From Cryptosporangium arvum DSM 44712 (GTDB lineage Bacteria; Actinomycetota; Actinomycetes; Mycobacteriales; Cryptosporangiaceae): a stretch of 64,000 nt of DNA. Within the stretch, counting starts at the first letter, position 1. Every line of letters starts with the position of its first letter. The DNA is taken from NCBI RefSeq assembly GCF_000585375.1, contig NZ_KK073874.1, positions 868,001 through 932,000 on the forward strand. The letters run 5' to 3'. Of this stretch, positions 1 to 7,474 are shown piece by piece. A program made the position numbers and the translations under genes. The notes beneath the pieces are model-generated. The model had not been told where the DNA came from and made no database searches. It saw nothing but the letters and a program-made list of their open reading frames with translations.

Positions 1-60
1 CGGCACGCGCTCTCCGTAACCACCCCGCAACGGTGAGCCCGCGACGAAGGGCACTCGACG

Positions 61-1398
61 ATGAGAGCAACCCGTGCTGTCGGTGCGGCGCTGGCCGCTG
101 GATTACTCCTGGCCGGCGCCGCGTGCACCAGTTCGGACGACGGCAAGTCCGCCGACGGGAAGGTTCGGATCACGGTCAACTGCGAACCCCCGAAGTCCGC
201 GGCGATCGACCGGCGCAGCTTCGAGGAGGACATTGCGATCTTCGAGAAGCAGAACCCGGACATCGACGTCGTCGCGCACGACGCGTTCCCGTGCATGGAC
301 CCGAAGACGTTCGACGCGAAACTGGCCGGCGGTCAGATGGAGACCGTCTTCTACGTCTACTTCACCGACGTGGCGAACGTGATCAAGCGCAAGCAGGCGG
401 CGGACGTCTCCGAGTACGTCGACGCGGTGAAGGGCTACGGCGACATCCAGGCCTCCGTGACCGACATCTTCACCAGCGACGGCAAGACCTACGGACTGCC
501 CCGCACGAACTACTCGATGGGCCTGATCTACAACAAGGCTCTGTTCACCAAGGCCGGTCTCGACGCGTCGAAGCCTCCGACGACGTGGGAAGAGGTCCGG
601 GCGGCCGCGAAGAAGATCGCCGGGCTCGGCAACGGCACCGTCGGGTACGCCGACTACAGCGCGAGCAACCAGGGCGGCTGGCACTTCACCGCCGAGATGT
701 ACTCGCAGGGCGGCACGATGGTGTCCGAGGACGGTAAGAGCGCGACGGTGAACACGCCCCAGGGCAAGGTCGTGCTCCAGACCCTCAAGGACATGCGCTG
801 GACCGACGACAGCATGGGCTCGAAGCAGCTCCTGCAGATCACCGACGTCCAGCAGATGATGGGCTCCGGCAAGCTGGGCATGTACCTCTCGGCGCCCGAC
901 AACATCCCCGAGGTCGTCAAGAAGTACCAGGGCTCCTACGACGACCTGGCGATCGCTCCGATGCCCGGCGCCAAGGGAACGCTCCTCGGCGGCGACGGCT
1001 ACATGTTCAACCGCAAAGCGACGCCGGAGCAGATCCGGGCCGGCGTGAAGTGGGTCGAGTTCCAGAACCTCACCCCGGGCACCGGGGCGAACAACTGGGA
1101 GCGCGCGGCGAAGAACAAGGCACCGGTCGGGTTGCCGCAGCCCAACCTCTGGACCGGCGCCACCGCGGACGCGGACAACAAGCTCAAGGCCCAGTTCGCG
1201 AACGTACCGGTGGAGAACTACCAGCTGTTCCAGACGACCGAGGTGCCCGGGAAACTCGAGCCGCCGCAGGCGCAGCAGATCTACTCGGTCATGGACGGGG
1301 TGATGTCGTCGGTGCTCACGAACCGCAACGCGAACATCGACCGGTTGCTCTCCGACGCGTCGGACAAGATCGATCGCCTGCTGGCGAACCAGCGCTGA
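61..1398 (+). CDS. Sugar ABC transporter substrate-binding lipoprotein
   Basis: This 445-residue protein is the extracellular solute receptor of a carbohydrate importer. It starts with a lipoprotein signal ending in LLLAGAAC, which makes Cys22 the lipidated residue, followed by a Ser/Asp-rich linker and a family-1 sugar-binding fold of normal length. A GAAGGG ribosome site lies about nine bases before the ATG. The stop overlaps the ATG of the first permease by one base (TGATG), so the importer is translationally coupled. The linked cytoplasmic GH13 enzyme suggests an alpha-glucoside or oligosaccharide ligand. That substrate is inference; the family assignment is secure. Confidence 0.9.
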   Translation: MRATRAVGAALAAGLLLAGAACTSSDDGKSADGKVRITVNCEPPKSAAIDRRSFEEDIAIFEKQNPDIDVVAHDAFPCMDPKTFDAKLAGGQMETVFYVYFTDVANVIKRKQAADVSEYVDAVKGYGDIQASVTDIFTSDGKTYGLPRTNYSMGLIYNKALFTKAGLDASKPPTTWEEVRAAAKKIAGLGNGTVGYADYSASNQGGWHFTAEMYSQGGTMVSEDGKSATVNTPQGKVVLQTLKDMRWTDDSMGSKQLLQITDVQQMMGSGKLGMYLSAPDNIPEVVKKYQGSYDDLAIAPMPGAKGTLLGGDGYMFNRKATPEQIRAGVKWVEFQNLTPGTGANNWERAAKNKAPVGLPQPNLWTGATADADNKLKAQFANVPVENYQLFQTTEVPGKLEPPQAQQIYSVMDGVMSSVLTNRNANIDRLLSDASDKIDRLLANQR

Positions 1399-2330
1399 TG
1401 GCCGTCCCCACCCTGATCGCCCCGGCCCCGCGGCTCGCTCCGAGCCGCGGGGCCCGGCCCCGGCGGCGCCGCCGGGTCACCGAGAACCTCACCGCCTACG
1501 CGTTCCTCGCCGGAGGGTTGCTCTGCTTCGGGCTGTTCTCCTGGTATCCGGCGGTCCGCGCGCTGATGCTGGCGTTCCAGCAGTCGAACTCGGTCGATTC
1601 GGCCACCTGGGTCGGGCTGGACAACTTCCGGCTCCTGTTCGCGGACCCGGAGTTCGGCGCGGCCTGGCGCAACACGTTCACGTTCACCGGGTTGGCGCTG
1701 GTGATCGGGTTCGCGGTGCCGTTCGCGCTCGCGGTGCTGCTCAACGAGTTGCGTCACGCGAAGACGTTCTTCCGGATCGCCGTGTACCTGCCGGTGATGA
1801 TCCCGCCGGTCGTCACCGCGCTGCTGTGGAAGTGGTTCTACGACCCGGGGCCGGGCCTGTTCAACGAGGCGCTCCGGTTCCTCCACCTGCCGACCTCGAA
1901 CTGGACGAACTCGACGTCGACCGCGCTCGTCTCGCTCGTTCTCGTTGCCACCTGGGCCAACCTCGGCGGCACCGTATTGATATATCTAGCCGCGCTCCAG
2001 GGAATACCAGGAGAGCTGTACGAAGCCGCGGAACTCGACGGCGCCTCGCTCTGGCAGCGCATCCGGCACGTGACGATCCCACAGACCCGGTTCGTGATGC
2101 TGATGCTGCTCCTGCTGCAGATCGTCGCGACGATGCAGGTCTTCACCGAGCCGTACATCATGACCGGCGGCGGTCCGGAGGACGCGACGATCACGGTGCT
2201 CTACCTCATCTACAAGTACGCGTTCGTCTACCTGGACTACGGAAGCGCGTGCGCGCTCAGCGCGATGCTGCTGGTGTTCCTCGGGGCGTTCTCCGCGGTC
2301 TACCTGCGCCTGACCCGGGAGGCCTCGTGA
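1398..2330 (+). CDS. Sugar ABC transporter permease (MalF type)
   Basis: A 310-residue integral membrane protein forming one half of the translocation pore. After a basic, proline-rich N-terminus (residues 1-35), about six hydrophobic helices follow. The cytoplasmic EAA loop reads YEAAELDGASLWQRI, the contact point for the ATPase. The ATG at 1398 overlaps the stop of the binding-protein gene, and its own stop overlaps the GTG of the next permease. No ATPase gene follows. In actinomycetes such importers commonly share the general sugar ATPase MsiK, encoded elsewhere; that is known of the family, not shown here. Confidence 0.9.
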   Translation: MAVPTLIAPAPRLAPSRGARPRRRRRVTENLTAYAFLAGGLLCFGLFSWYPAVRALMLAFQQSNSVDSATWVGLDNFRLLFADPEFGAAWRNTFTFTGLALVIGFAVPFALAVLLNELRHAKTFFRIAVYLPVMIPPVVTALLWKWFYDPGPGLFNEALRFLHLPTSNWTNSTSTALVSLVLVATWANLGGTVLIYLAALQGIPGELYEAAELDGASLWQRIRHVTIPQTRFVMLMLLLLQIVATMQVFTEPYIMTGGGPEDATITVLYLIYKYAFVYLDYGSACALSAMLLVFLGAFSAVYLRLTREAS

Positions 2331-3190
2331 GGACGCTGGTCTCCGCCTCGACGCTGGTCCGCCACCGCGTTCTCTACTGGACGGTGTTCGGCGGGGTGGT
2401 CGCGGCTTTTGTGCTCGCGTTCCTGTTCCCCGTGTACTGGATGGTCGTCGGCGCGATGAAGTCGCCGGAGGAACTGGTGCGCACCCCGCCCACCCTCGTG
2501 CCCTCGCAGTGGCATCCGGAGACCTACCGGGACGCGTGGGACACCCTCGACCTGGCCACCCACCTCGGCAACACCGCGCTGCAGGCCGCCGGGGCCTGGG
2601 CCCTGCAACTCGTGTTCTGCACGCTCGCCGCGTACGCGCTGTCGCGGCTGCGGCCGGTGGGCGGCCGGGTGATCCTCGGCGGCATCCTGGCCACGCTCAT
2701 GGTGCCGGCGTCCGCGCTGCTCGTGCCGAAGTACCTGACGATCGTCGACGTGCCGCTGGTGCACGTGAACTTGCTGAACAGCCCGCTCGCGATCTGGCTG
2801 CCCGCGGTCGCGAACGCGTTCAACCTGTACTTGTTGAAGCGGTTCTTCGACCAGATCCCGTCCGAGTTGCTCGAGGCGGCCGAGATCGACGGCGCGGGCG
2901 CGGTCCGGCGGCTCTGGCACGTCGTGCTGCCGCTGTCGCGGCCGGTGCTCGGAGTGGTCTCGATCTTCGCGGTCGTGGCGGTCTGGCAGGACTTCCTCTG
3001 GCCGCTGCTCGTCTTCTTCGACACGAACAAGTCGCCGATAAGCGTCGCGCTCGTGCAGTTCTCCTACGACGCGCCGGTGAGCCACGTGATCGCCGGAATG
3101 GTGATCGCGAGCGTGCCGATGGTCGCGTTGTTCTTGGTGTTCCAACGGCACATCATCGCCGGGATCGGTGCGGGGAGTCTCAAAGGATGA
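2327..3190 (+). CDS. Sugar ABC transporter permease (MalG type)
   Basis: The second permease, 287 residues, starts at GTG 2327 overlapping the previous stop (GTGA). It has six predicted membrane helices and the EAA loop LLEAAEIDGAGAVRRLWHV. The tail ends in the typical permease sequence FQRHIIAGIGAGSLKG. The stop overlaps the ATG of the GH13 gene (ATGA), so binding protein, two permeases and hydrolase form one coupled transcription unit. Length and topology match MalG-type proteins. Confidence 0.9.
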   Translation: MRTLVSASTLVRHRVLYWTVFGGVVAAFVLAFLFPVYWMVVGAMKSPEELVRTPPTLVPSQWHPETYRDAWDTLDLATHLGNTALQAAGAWALQLVFCTLAAYALSRLRPVGGRVILGGILATLMVPASALLVPKYLTIVDVPLVHVNLLNSPLAIWLPAVANAFNLYLLKRFFDQIPSELLEAAEIDGAGAVRRLWHVVLPLSRPVLGVVSIFAVVAVWQDFLWPLLVFFDTNKSPISVALVQFSYDAPVSHVIAGMVIASVPMVALFLVFQRHIIAGIGAGSLKG

Positions 3191-4701
3191 CGTGGTGGCG
3201 CAGTGCCGCGATATATCAGATCTACCCACGCAGTTTCGCCGACGGGAACGACGACGGCGTCGGTGACCTCGCCGGGGTGCGGGCCCGGCTGCCGTACCTG
3301 GCGTCCCTCGGCGTCGACGCGCTCTGGTTCAACCCGTGGTACCCCTCGTCCGGGGCGGACGGCGGTTACGACGTCATCGACTACCGCGACATCGACCCGG
3401 CGTACGGCACGCTCGCCGAGGCCGAGAAGCTGATCGCGGAGGCCCGGGTCCTCGGCCTGCGGACGATCGTCGACGTCGTGCCGAACCACGTCTCGCACCG
3501 GCACCCGTGGTTCGCGAACGGCCAGCGGGAGCTGTTCTGGTTCCGCGACCGCCCGAACAACTGGACCTCGGAGTTCGGCGGCTCGCCCTGGTCCCAACTG
3601 CCGGACGGCTCCTGGTACCTGCACCTCTTCACCGCCGAGCAACCCGACCTGAACTGGACGCACCCGGTGGTGCGCGAGGAACACGAGGACGTGCTGCGGT
3701 TCTGGTTCGACCGGGGCGCCGCCGGAGTGCGGATCGATTCCGCCGTGCTGCCGGTGAAGGACCCGGCGCTTCCCGACGTCGGTCCGGCGGGGCCGCACCC
3801 CTACGTCGACCGGGACGAACTGCACGACATCTACCGATCCTGGCGGGCGATCGCGGACTCGTACGACGCGATCCTGATCGGGGAGCTGTGGCTGCCCGAC
3901 GCCGAGCGGTTCGCGAAGTACCTGCGTGCCGACGAACTGCACACCGCGTTCAACTTCGACTTCCTCGCCTGCCCGTGGGACGCGGCGCGCCTGCGGGCGT
4001 CGATCGACACGACGTTGGCCGCGCACGCCCCGGTGGACGCGCCCGCCACCTGGGTGCTGTCCAACCACGACGTGACCAGGGTCGTGACGCGGTACGGGCG
4101 CGCGGACACGTCGTTCTCGTTCGAGGCCAAGCGGGCCGGGGTGCCCTCCGACGTCGCGATGGGCACCCGCCGGGCCCGGGCGGCCGCGCTGCTCGCGATG
4201 GCGTTGCCCGGTGCGGTCTACGTCTACCAGGGCGAAGAGCTCGGCCTACCGGAGTACGAGGTGCCCGCGGACGCGATCCGCGACCCGATGCACGCCCGGT
4301 CCGGCGGGATCGACCCGGGCCGGGACGGGTGCCGGATCCCGCTTCCGTGGAGCGGAACGGCCCCGCCGTACGGGTTCGGCTCGATGCCGACGTGGCTGCC
4401 CCAACCGGCCGGGTGGGGGTCACTGAGCGTGGAGGCGCAGGACGGCGCACCCGATTCCGTGCTGACGCTCTACCGCGACGCGCTCCGGCTCCGGCGCCGG
4501 TTCGAGGGCGGGCTGCGCTGGCTCGATTCGTCCCCGGGGGTGCTGACGTTCGCCCGCGGGTCGGGCGAGACCTGCACGGTGAACCTGTCGTCCGCACCGG
4601 TTCCGCTCCCACCCGGAGACGTGATCCTCACCAGCGCGCCCCTCACCGACGGTCAGCTCCCGAGCGACGCGGCCGCCTGGGTAGGTTTACGCGTCACTTA
4701 A
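3187..4701 (+). CDS. GH13 alpha-glucosidase-like hydrolase
   Basis: A 504-residue glycoside hydrolase family 13 enzyme without a signal peptide, so it probably acts in the cytoplasm on sugar brought in by the adjacent importer. The N-terminal IYQIYPRSF motif starts the catalytic barrel. The nucleophile is Asp184 in GVRIDSA, the acid/base is Glu233 in IGELW, and the transition-state stabiliser is Asp295 in SNHD. The C-terminal beta domain is short. Family members include oligo-1,6-glucosidase, alpha-glucosidase and trehalose-acting enzymes; the exact specificity cannot be read from sequence. The ATG overlaps the permease stop. Confidence 0.88.
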   Translation: MTWWRSAAIYQIYPRSFADGNDDGVGDLAGVRARLPYLASLGVDALWFNPWYPSSGADGGYDVIDYRDIDPAYGTLAEAEKLIAEARVLGLRTIVDVVPNHVSHRHPWFANGQRELFWFRDRPNNWTSEFGGSPWSQLPDGSWYLHLFTAEQPDLNWTHPVVREEHEDVLRFWFDRGAAGVRIDSAVLPVKDPALPDVGPAGPHPYVDRDELHDIYRSWRAIADSYDAILIGELWLPDAERFAKYLRADELHTAFNFDFLACPWDAARLRASIDTTLAAHAPVDAPATWVLSNHDVTRVVTRYGRADTSFSFEAKRAGVPSDVAMGTRRARAAALLAMALPGAVYVYQGEELGLPEYEVPADAIRDPMHARSGGIDPGRDGCRIPLPWSGTAPPYGFGSMPTWLPQPAGWGSLSVEAQDGAPDSVLTLYRDALRLRRRFEGGLRWLDSSPGVLTFARGSGETCTVNLSSAPVPLPPGDVILTSAPLTDGQLPSDAAAWVGLRVT

Positions 4702-4748
4702 GTTAGCGAGGCGACGGTCACTCGGCGTTGATGTGGGACGATCGGCCC

Positions 4749-5312
4749 ATGACGAGCCAGGGTTTCGCGCGGGAGTCGCGCGCCGGGGTGTTCACCCTGG
4801 TCTGCCTGAGCTTGTCGGTCGTCCTGCACACGGTGGCGGCCGGCTCGACGCCGTCGGCCCCCGCGATTCTCGCCGGGGCCGGTCTGGTGCTCGTCGTGGC
4901 GTTCGCGCTCGCGGGGCGCGAACGCCGGTTCCCGCTCATCGCCACGGTGCTGATCGGTGCGCAGTTCGGGCTGCACTACCTGTTCGAGGCGCTGCCGCAC
5001 GCCGGTCACCACGGCGAGGCCGCGATCGCGAGCGTGCCGCTCCCACCCGGAATGGTGCTGGCGCACCTGGTCGGCGGGCTCCTGGCCGCGCTCTGGCTGC
5101 GCGGTGGTGAGGCCGCCGCCTGGCGGCTCCTGCGCTGGATGGCGCGTGGTGTCTCGCCGTTGCGCGGGCTCTGGTTCGTCCTCTGGACGCTCGTCGTGCC
5201 GGCGTCGCGCCCGGCGCTGCCGGTTTCGACGACCCGCGCGATCGCGCGCCCGGCGCCCGGGTGGCGCCACAGCGTGATCCGCCGAGGCCCACCGGCTCTT
5301 TCGGCGGCCTGA
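4749..5312 (+). CDS. Small integral membrane protein beside ycnI
   Basis: A 187-residue protein with three or four hydrophobic helices within about residues 15-150, a His-containing loop (HAGHHGE) between helices, and a basic, proline-rich tail. I do not recognise a named family. ATG 4749 is chosen because it sits at the start of the first helix region; TTG 4728 and ATG 4731 are possible upstream starts and no ribosome site is convincing. It lies 160 bases before a ycnI-like copper gene in the same orientation, so a role in copper handling is possible but unproven. Confidence 0.6.
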   Translation: MTSQGFARESRAGVFTLVCLSLSVVLHTVAAGSTPSAPAILAGAGLVLVVAFALAGRERRFPLIATVLIGAQFGLHYLFEALPHAGHHGEAAIASVPLPPGMVLAHLVGGLLAALWLRGGEAAAWRLLRWMARGVSPLRGLWFVLWTLVVPASRPALPVSTTRAIARPAPGWRHSVIRRGPPALSAA

Positions 5313-5474
5313 CCGCGTCCCGATCCGGCCGTGGTGCGTCGCTCGGCGGTGCCGTCACCGAACTGATCGATCGTGCTCGTCGTGCTCCGGCACGGCCGAG
5401 CGCGCGCCGCCGCGTCCTCTCCGTGCGGGCGGCCCCTCCGACTTACCCGTGAAACCCCTGGAAAGGATCTTGAA

Positions 5475-6239
5475 ATGACGGAAACGACGGACCGGCGGCC
5501 CACCGGCCGGTTCCTGGCCCGCGCGGCAGCGGTCGTGCTCGCCACCGGCGTCGCGGCGCTGGGTCTCGCCGGGCCGGCGTCCGCGCACGTCCGGGTCGAC
5601 CCCGGCGAGGCCACCCAGGGTGGCTACAGCGCGCTGACCTTCCGCGTGCCGAACGAGAGCTCCACCGCCGCCACGACGAAGCTCGAGATCGCCCTCCCGG
5701 CCGACTCGCCGTTCGCGTCGGTGTCGGTCAAGCCGGTGCCAGGCTGGAAGGCCACCACCACCTCGGGGAAGCTCGCGAAGCCGATCGAGGCGCACGGCAC
5801 CCAGGTCACCGAGGCGGTCAACCGGGTCACGTTCACCGCGACCAGCAAGGCCACCGGCATCCAGCCCGGCGAGTTCCAGGAGTTCGAGATCTCGGTCGGC
5901 CCGCTGCCGGAGGACAAGGACAAGCTCTTCTTCAAGGCGCTGCAGACGTACTCGGACGGCGAGGTCTCGCGCTGGATCGAGGAGCAGACCGGCAGCGAGG
6001 AGCCGGAGAACCCCGCTCCGGAGCTGAAGCTGGTCAAGGGCGTCGCCGAGGGTGACGGCCACGGTGATGCCGACGCCGAGCCGAGCGCGGCCGCCGCGAC
6101 GTCGTCGACGAGTGACTCCGGTGGCAACGGGCTCGCGATCGGCCTCGGCGTGGCCGGGCTTGTCGCCGGTGTCGCGGGGCTGATCGCCGGTCTGATGGCG
6201 CTGCGTCGCTCCACGGCGACGTCGGCCTCCGAGTCCTGA
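5475..6239 (+). CDS. ycnI: YcnI-family copper-binding exported protein
   Basis: A 254-residue DUF1775/YcnI protein. Residues 1-36 form a signal peptide ending in GPASA, so the mature protein begins with His, the residue that binds copper in characterised YcnI proteins. The central beta-sandwich holds the family motif of a Trp in PGWKA. The C-terminus carries an acidic, His-containing spacer, a membrane helix (about residues 217-241) and a short basic tail, so it is anchored at the outer face of the membrane. A GGAAAGGA ribosome site precedes ATG 5475. The role is probably copper capture or delivery. Confidence 0.85.
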   Translation: MTETTDRRPTGRFLARAAAVVLATGVAALGLAGPASAHVRVDPGEATQGGYSALTFRVPNESSTAATTKLEIALPADSPFASVSVKPVPGWKATTTSGKLAKPIEAHGTQVTEAVNRVTFTATSKATGIQPGEFQEFEISVGPLPEDKDKLFFKALQTYSDGEVSRWIEEQTGSEEPENPAPELKLVKGVAEGDGHGDADAEPSAAAATSSTSDSGGNGLAIGLGVAGLVAGVAGLIAGLMALRRSTATSASES

Positions 6240-6313
6240 CGATCGCCGGGCCCGGCCGCTCGCCGCTCGATCTGGCCGGGTTCGCGCCGCACCGGACGAT
6301 CGAGGACATCGAC

Positions 6314-6577
6314 GTGTGCGGAGACGGGCGTGCGGTTCCCGGGATGGTCGCGCGGTTCTACCGCCGGCCCGACGGGAACCGCATCGCCTCGCTCGGGCAT
6401 TACACGTACGACGGGCGCGACACGCTGCTGGCCTGGGGCTGGGTCGGCGATCCGCACTGCGCTTTCCACGCCGTGGGGCGTCCCGGGCACGGTTGGGACG
6501 CCCCACGGCCCGGCTGTCCCCGGGCCGAGCTGGTGCTCGACGAGGCCGACCGGGTCGTCGGCGTGCTACTGGTCTGA
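6314..6577 (+). CDS. Small hypothetical protein, true start probably further upstream
   Basis: The protein is 87 residues from GTG 6314. It contains RFYRRPDGNR, a Trp-Gly-Trp stretch and two Cys residues, and has no membrane segment. I do not recognise it. The reading frame stays coding-like back to position 6239 (reading TIAGPGRSPLDLAGF and onwards), with third positions rich in G or C, and CTG 6236 would overlap the ycnI stop as CTGA. A 113-residue protein starting at 6236 is therefore likely. The 3' end overlaps the converging gene by 12 bases. Confidence 0.5.
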   Translation: MCGDGRAVPGMVARFYRRPDGNRIASLGHYTYDGRDTLLAWGWVGDPHCAFHAVGRPGHGWDAPRPGCPRAELVLDEADRVVGVLLV

Positions 6578-6940
6578 GCCCACCCCGACTGGGGCCGGCT
6601 GGATCCGGGTGGCGTGGCGGACGGCCGCGATCGAGGCCGCGGTGAGCGCCAAGCCGCTGGTCAGCGCGATCGTGTGCAGGACGGGGTCGGCGATCGGGAC
6701 GAACGCCACCACCGCGACCGGGAGCTGCAGGCCGGCGATCAGCGCGAACAGCGCGCCCCGGTTCCGGCGACCCCAGAGGTACGCGGTCCAGAGCGGTGCG
6801 GTGACCACGGCGAGCGTGAGCACGTCCAGCGCGGAGTGCAGGTACGGGTTGGTGACGCGGTCATGGGCGAACGCCGAGGCGGGCGCCGCTACGGCCAACA
6901 GGGTGAATGTTCCGGTGAGCACGATGAACAGACGACGCAC
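6566..6940 (-). CDS. Small membrane protein with signal-like N-terminus
   Basis: A 124-residue protein. The N-terminus has the form of a signal peptide or first helix ending near APASAFAHD, followed by three hydrophobic helices separated by short loops and a polar C-terminus. It converges on and overlaps the preceding small gene by 12 bases. I recognise no family. Its place between ycnI and the cupredoxin/DyP pair makes a link to copper or respiratory functions conceivable, but nothing in the sequence proves it. Confidence 0.6.
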   Translation of the reverse strand: MRRLFIVLTGTFTLLAVAAPASAFAHDRVTNPYLHSALDVLTLAVVTAPLWTAYLWGRRNRGALFALIAGLQLPVAVVAFVPIADPVLHTIALTSGLALTAASIAAVRHATRIQPAPVGVGSDQ

Positions 6941-7033
6941 GACGTCCTCCTAGGCTGCACGGGCCCTCACTGATCGAGGTTAGGCGATGACCGTGCGTTG
7001 AGGAAGGCTGTCCTAAGTGCTCATCGTCCCCAG

Positions 7034-7474
7034 CTATTGCGCGGCCACCTCCAGCACGCCACGCATGCCGCTCTCGGCGTGGTAGAGGCAGGGGAACGGG
7101 TACTCGCCCGGCTTCTCGACCGTCACCCGGAGCGTCGCGGTCTGCCCGCCGTTGACGTTGCCCGCGGTGTTTTCCACGACCGTCATGTCGTGCGGGGTCA
7201 CCCCGACGTTCTGGAGGCGGAACTCGATGACGCCCGGCCGGGCCCGCACCCGGTCCGGTTCGAAGCGCAGGTCGTCGGTCATCGTCACGGTGATCCGCTG
7301 GACGCCGTCCGGCCCGCGGATCGCGGCCACCGCGGGAGCCGCCGAGGTGCTCGCGGTCACCGGCGCGTCCGAGCGCCCGAGCCCGCCCGGCCCGCCCTCC
7401 GGCCCCCACGAGGCGCACCCCGTCAGCACGAGTAGCCCGGCCGCCGCCGCGCCGACCACGACCCGCGGCGTCAC
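7034..7474 (-). CDS. Cupredoxin-domain lipoprotein
   Basis: A 146-residue exported copper protein. The signal ends in LVLTGC, so Cys20 is lipidated. A linker of about 35 residues follows, then a single cupredoxin domain (residues 58-146). The four type-1 copper ligands are visible: His95 in TPHD, Cys129, His132 and Met137 in CLYHAESGM. The ATG overlaps the stop of the upstream DyP fusion gene by four bases (7471-7474), so the two proteins are made together. EfeO-type iron systems also pair a cupredoxin domain with a DyP peroxidase, but no EfeU permease is present. An electron- or metal-transfer partner for the peroxidase is the natural inference. Confidence 0.88.
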   Translation of the reverse strand: MTPRVVVGAAAAGLLVLTGCASWGPEGGPGGLGRSDAPVTASTSAAPAVAAIRGPDGVQRITVTMTDDLRFEPDRVRARPGVIEFRLQNVGVTPHDMTVVENTAGNVNGGQTATLRVTVEKPGEYPFPCLYHAESGMRGVLEVAAQ

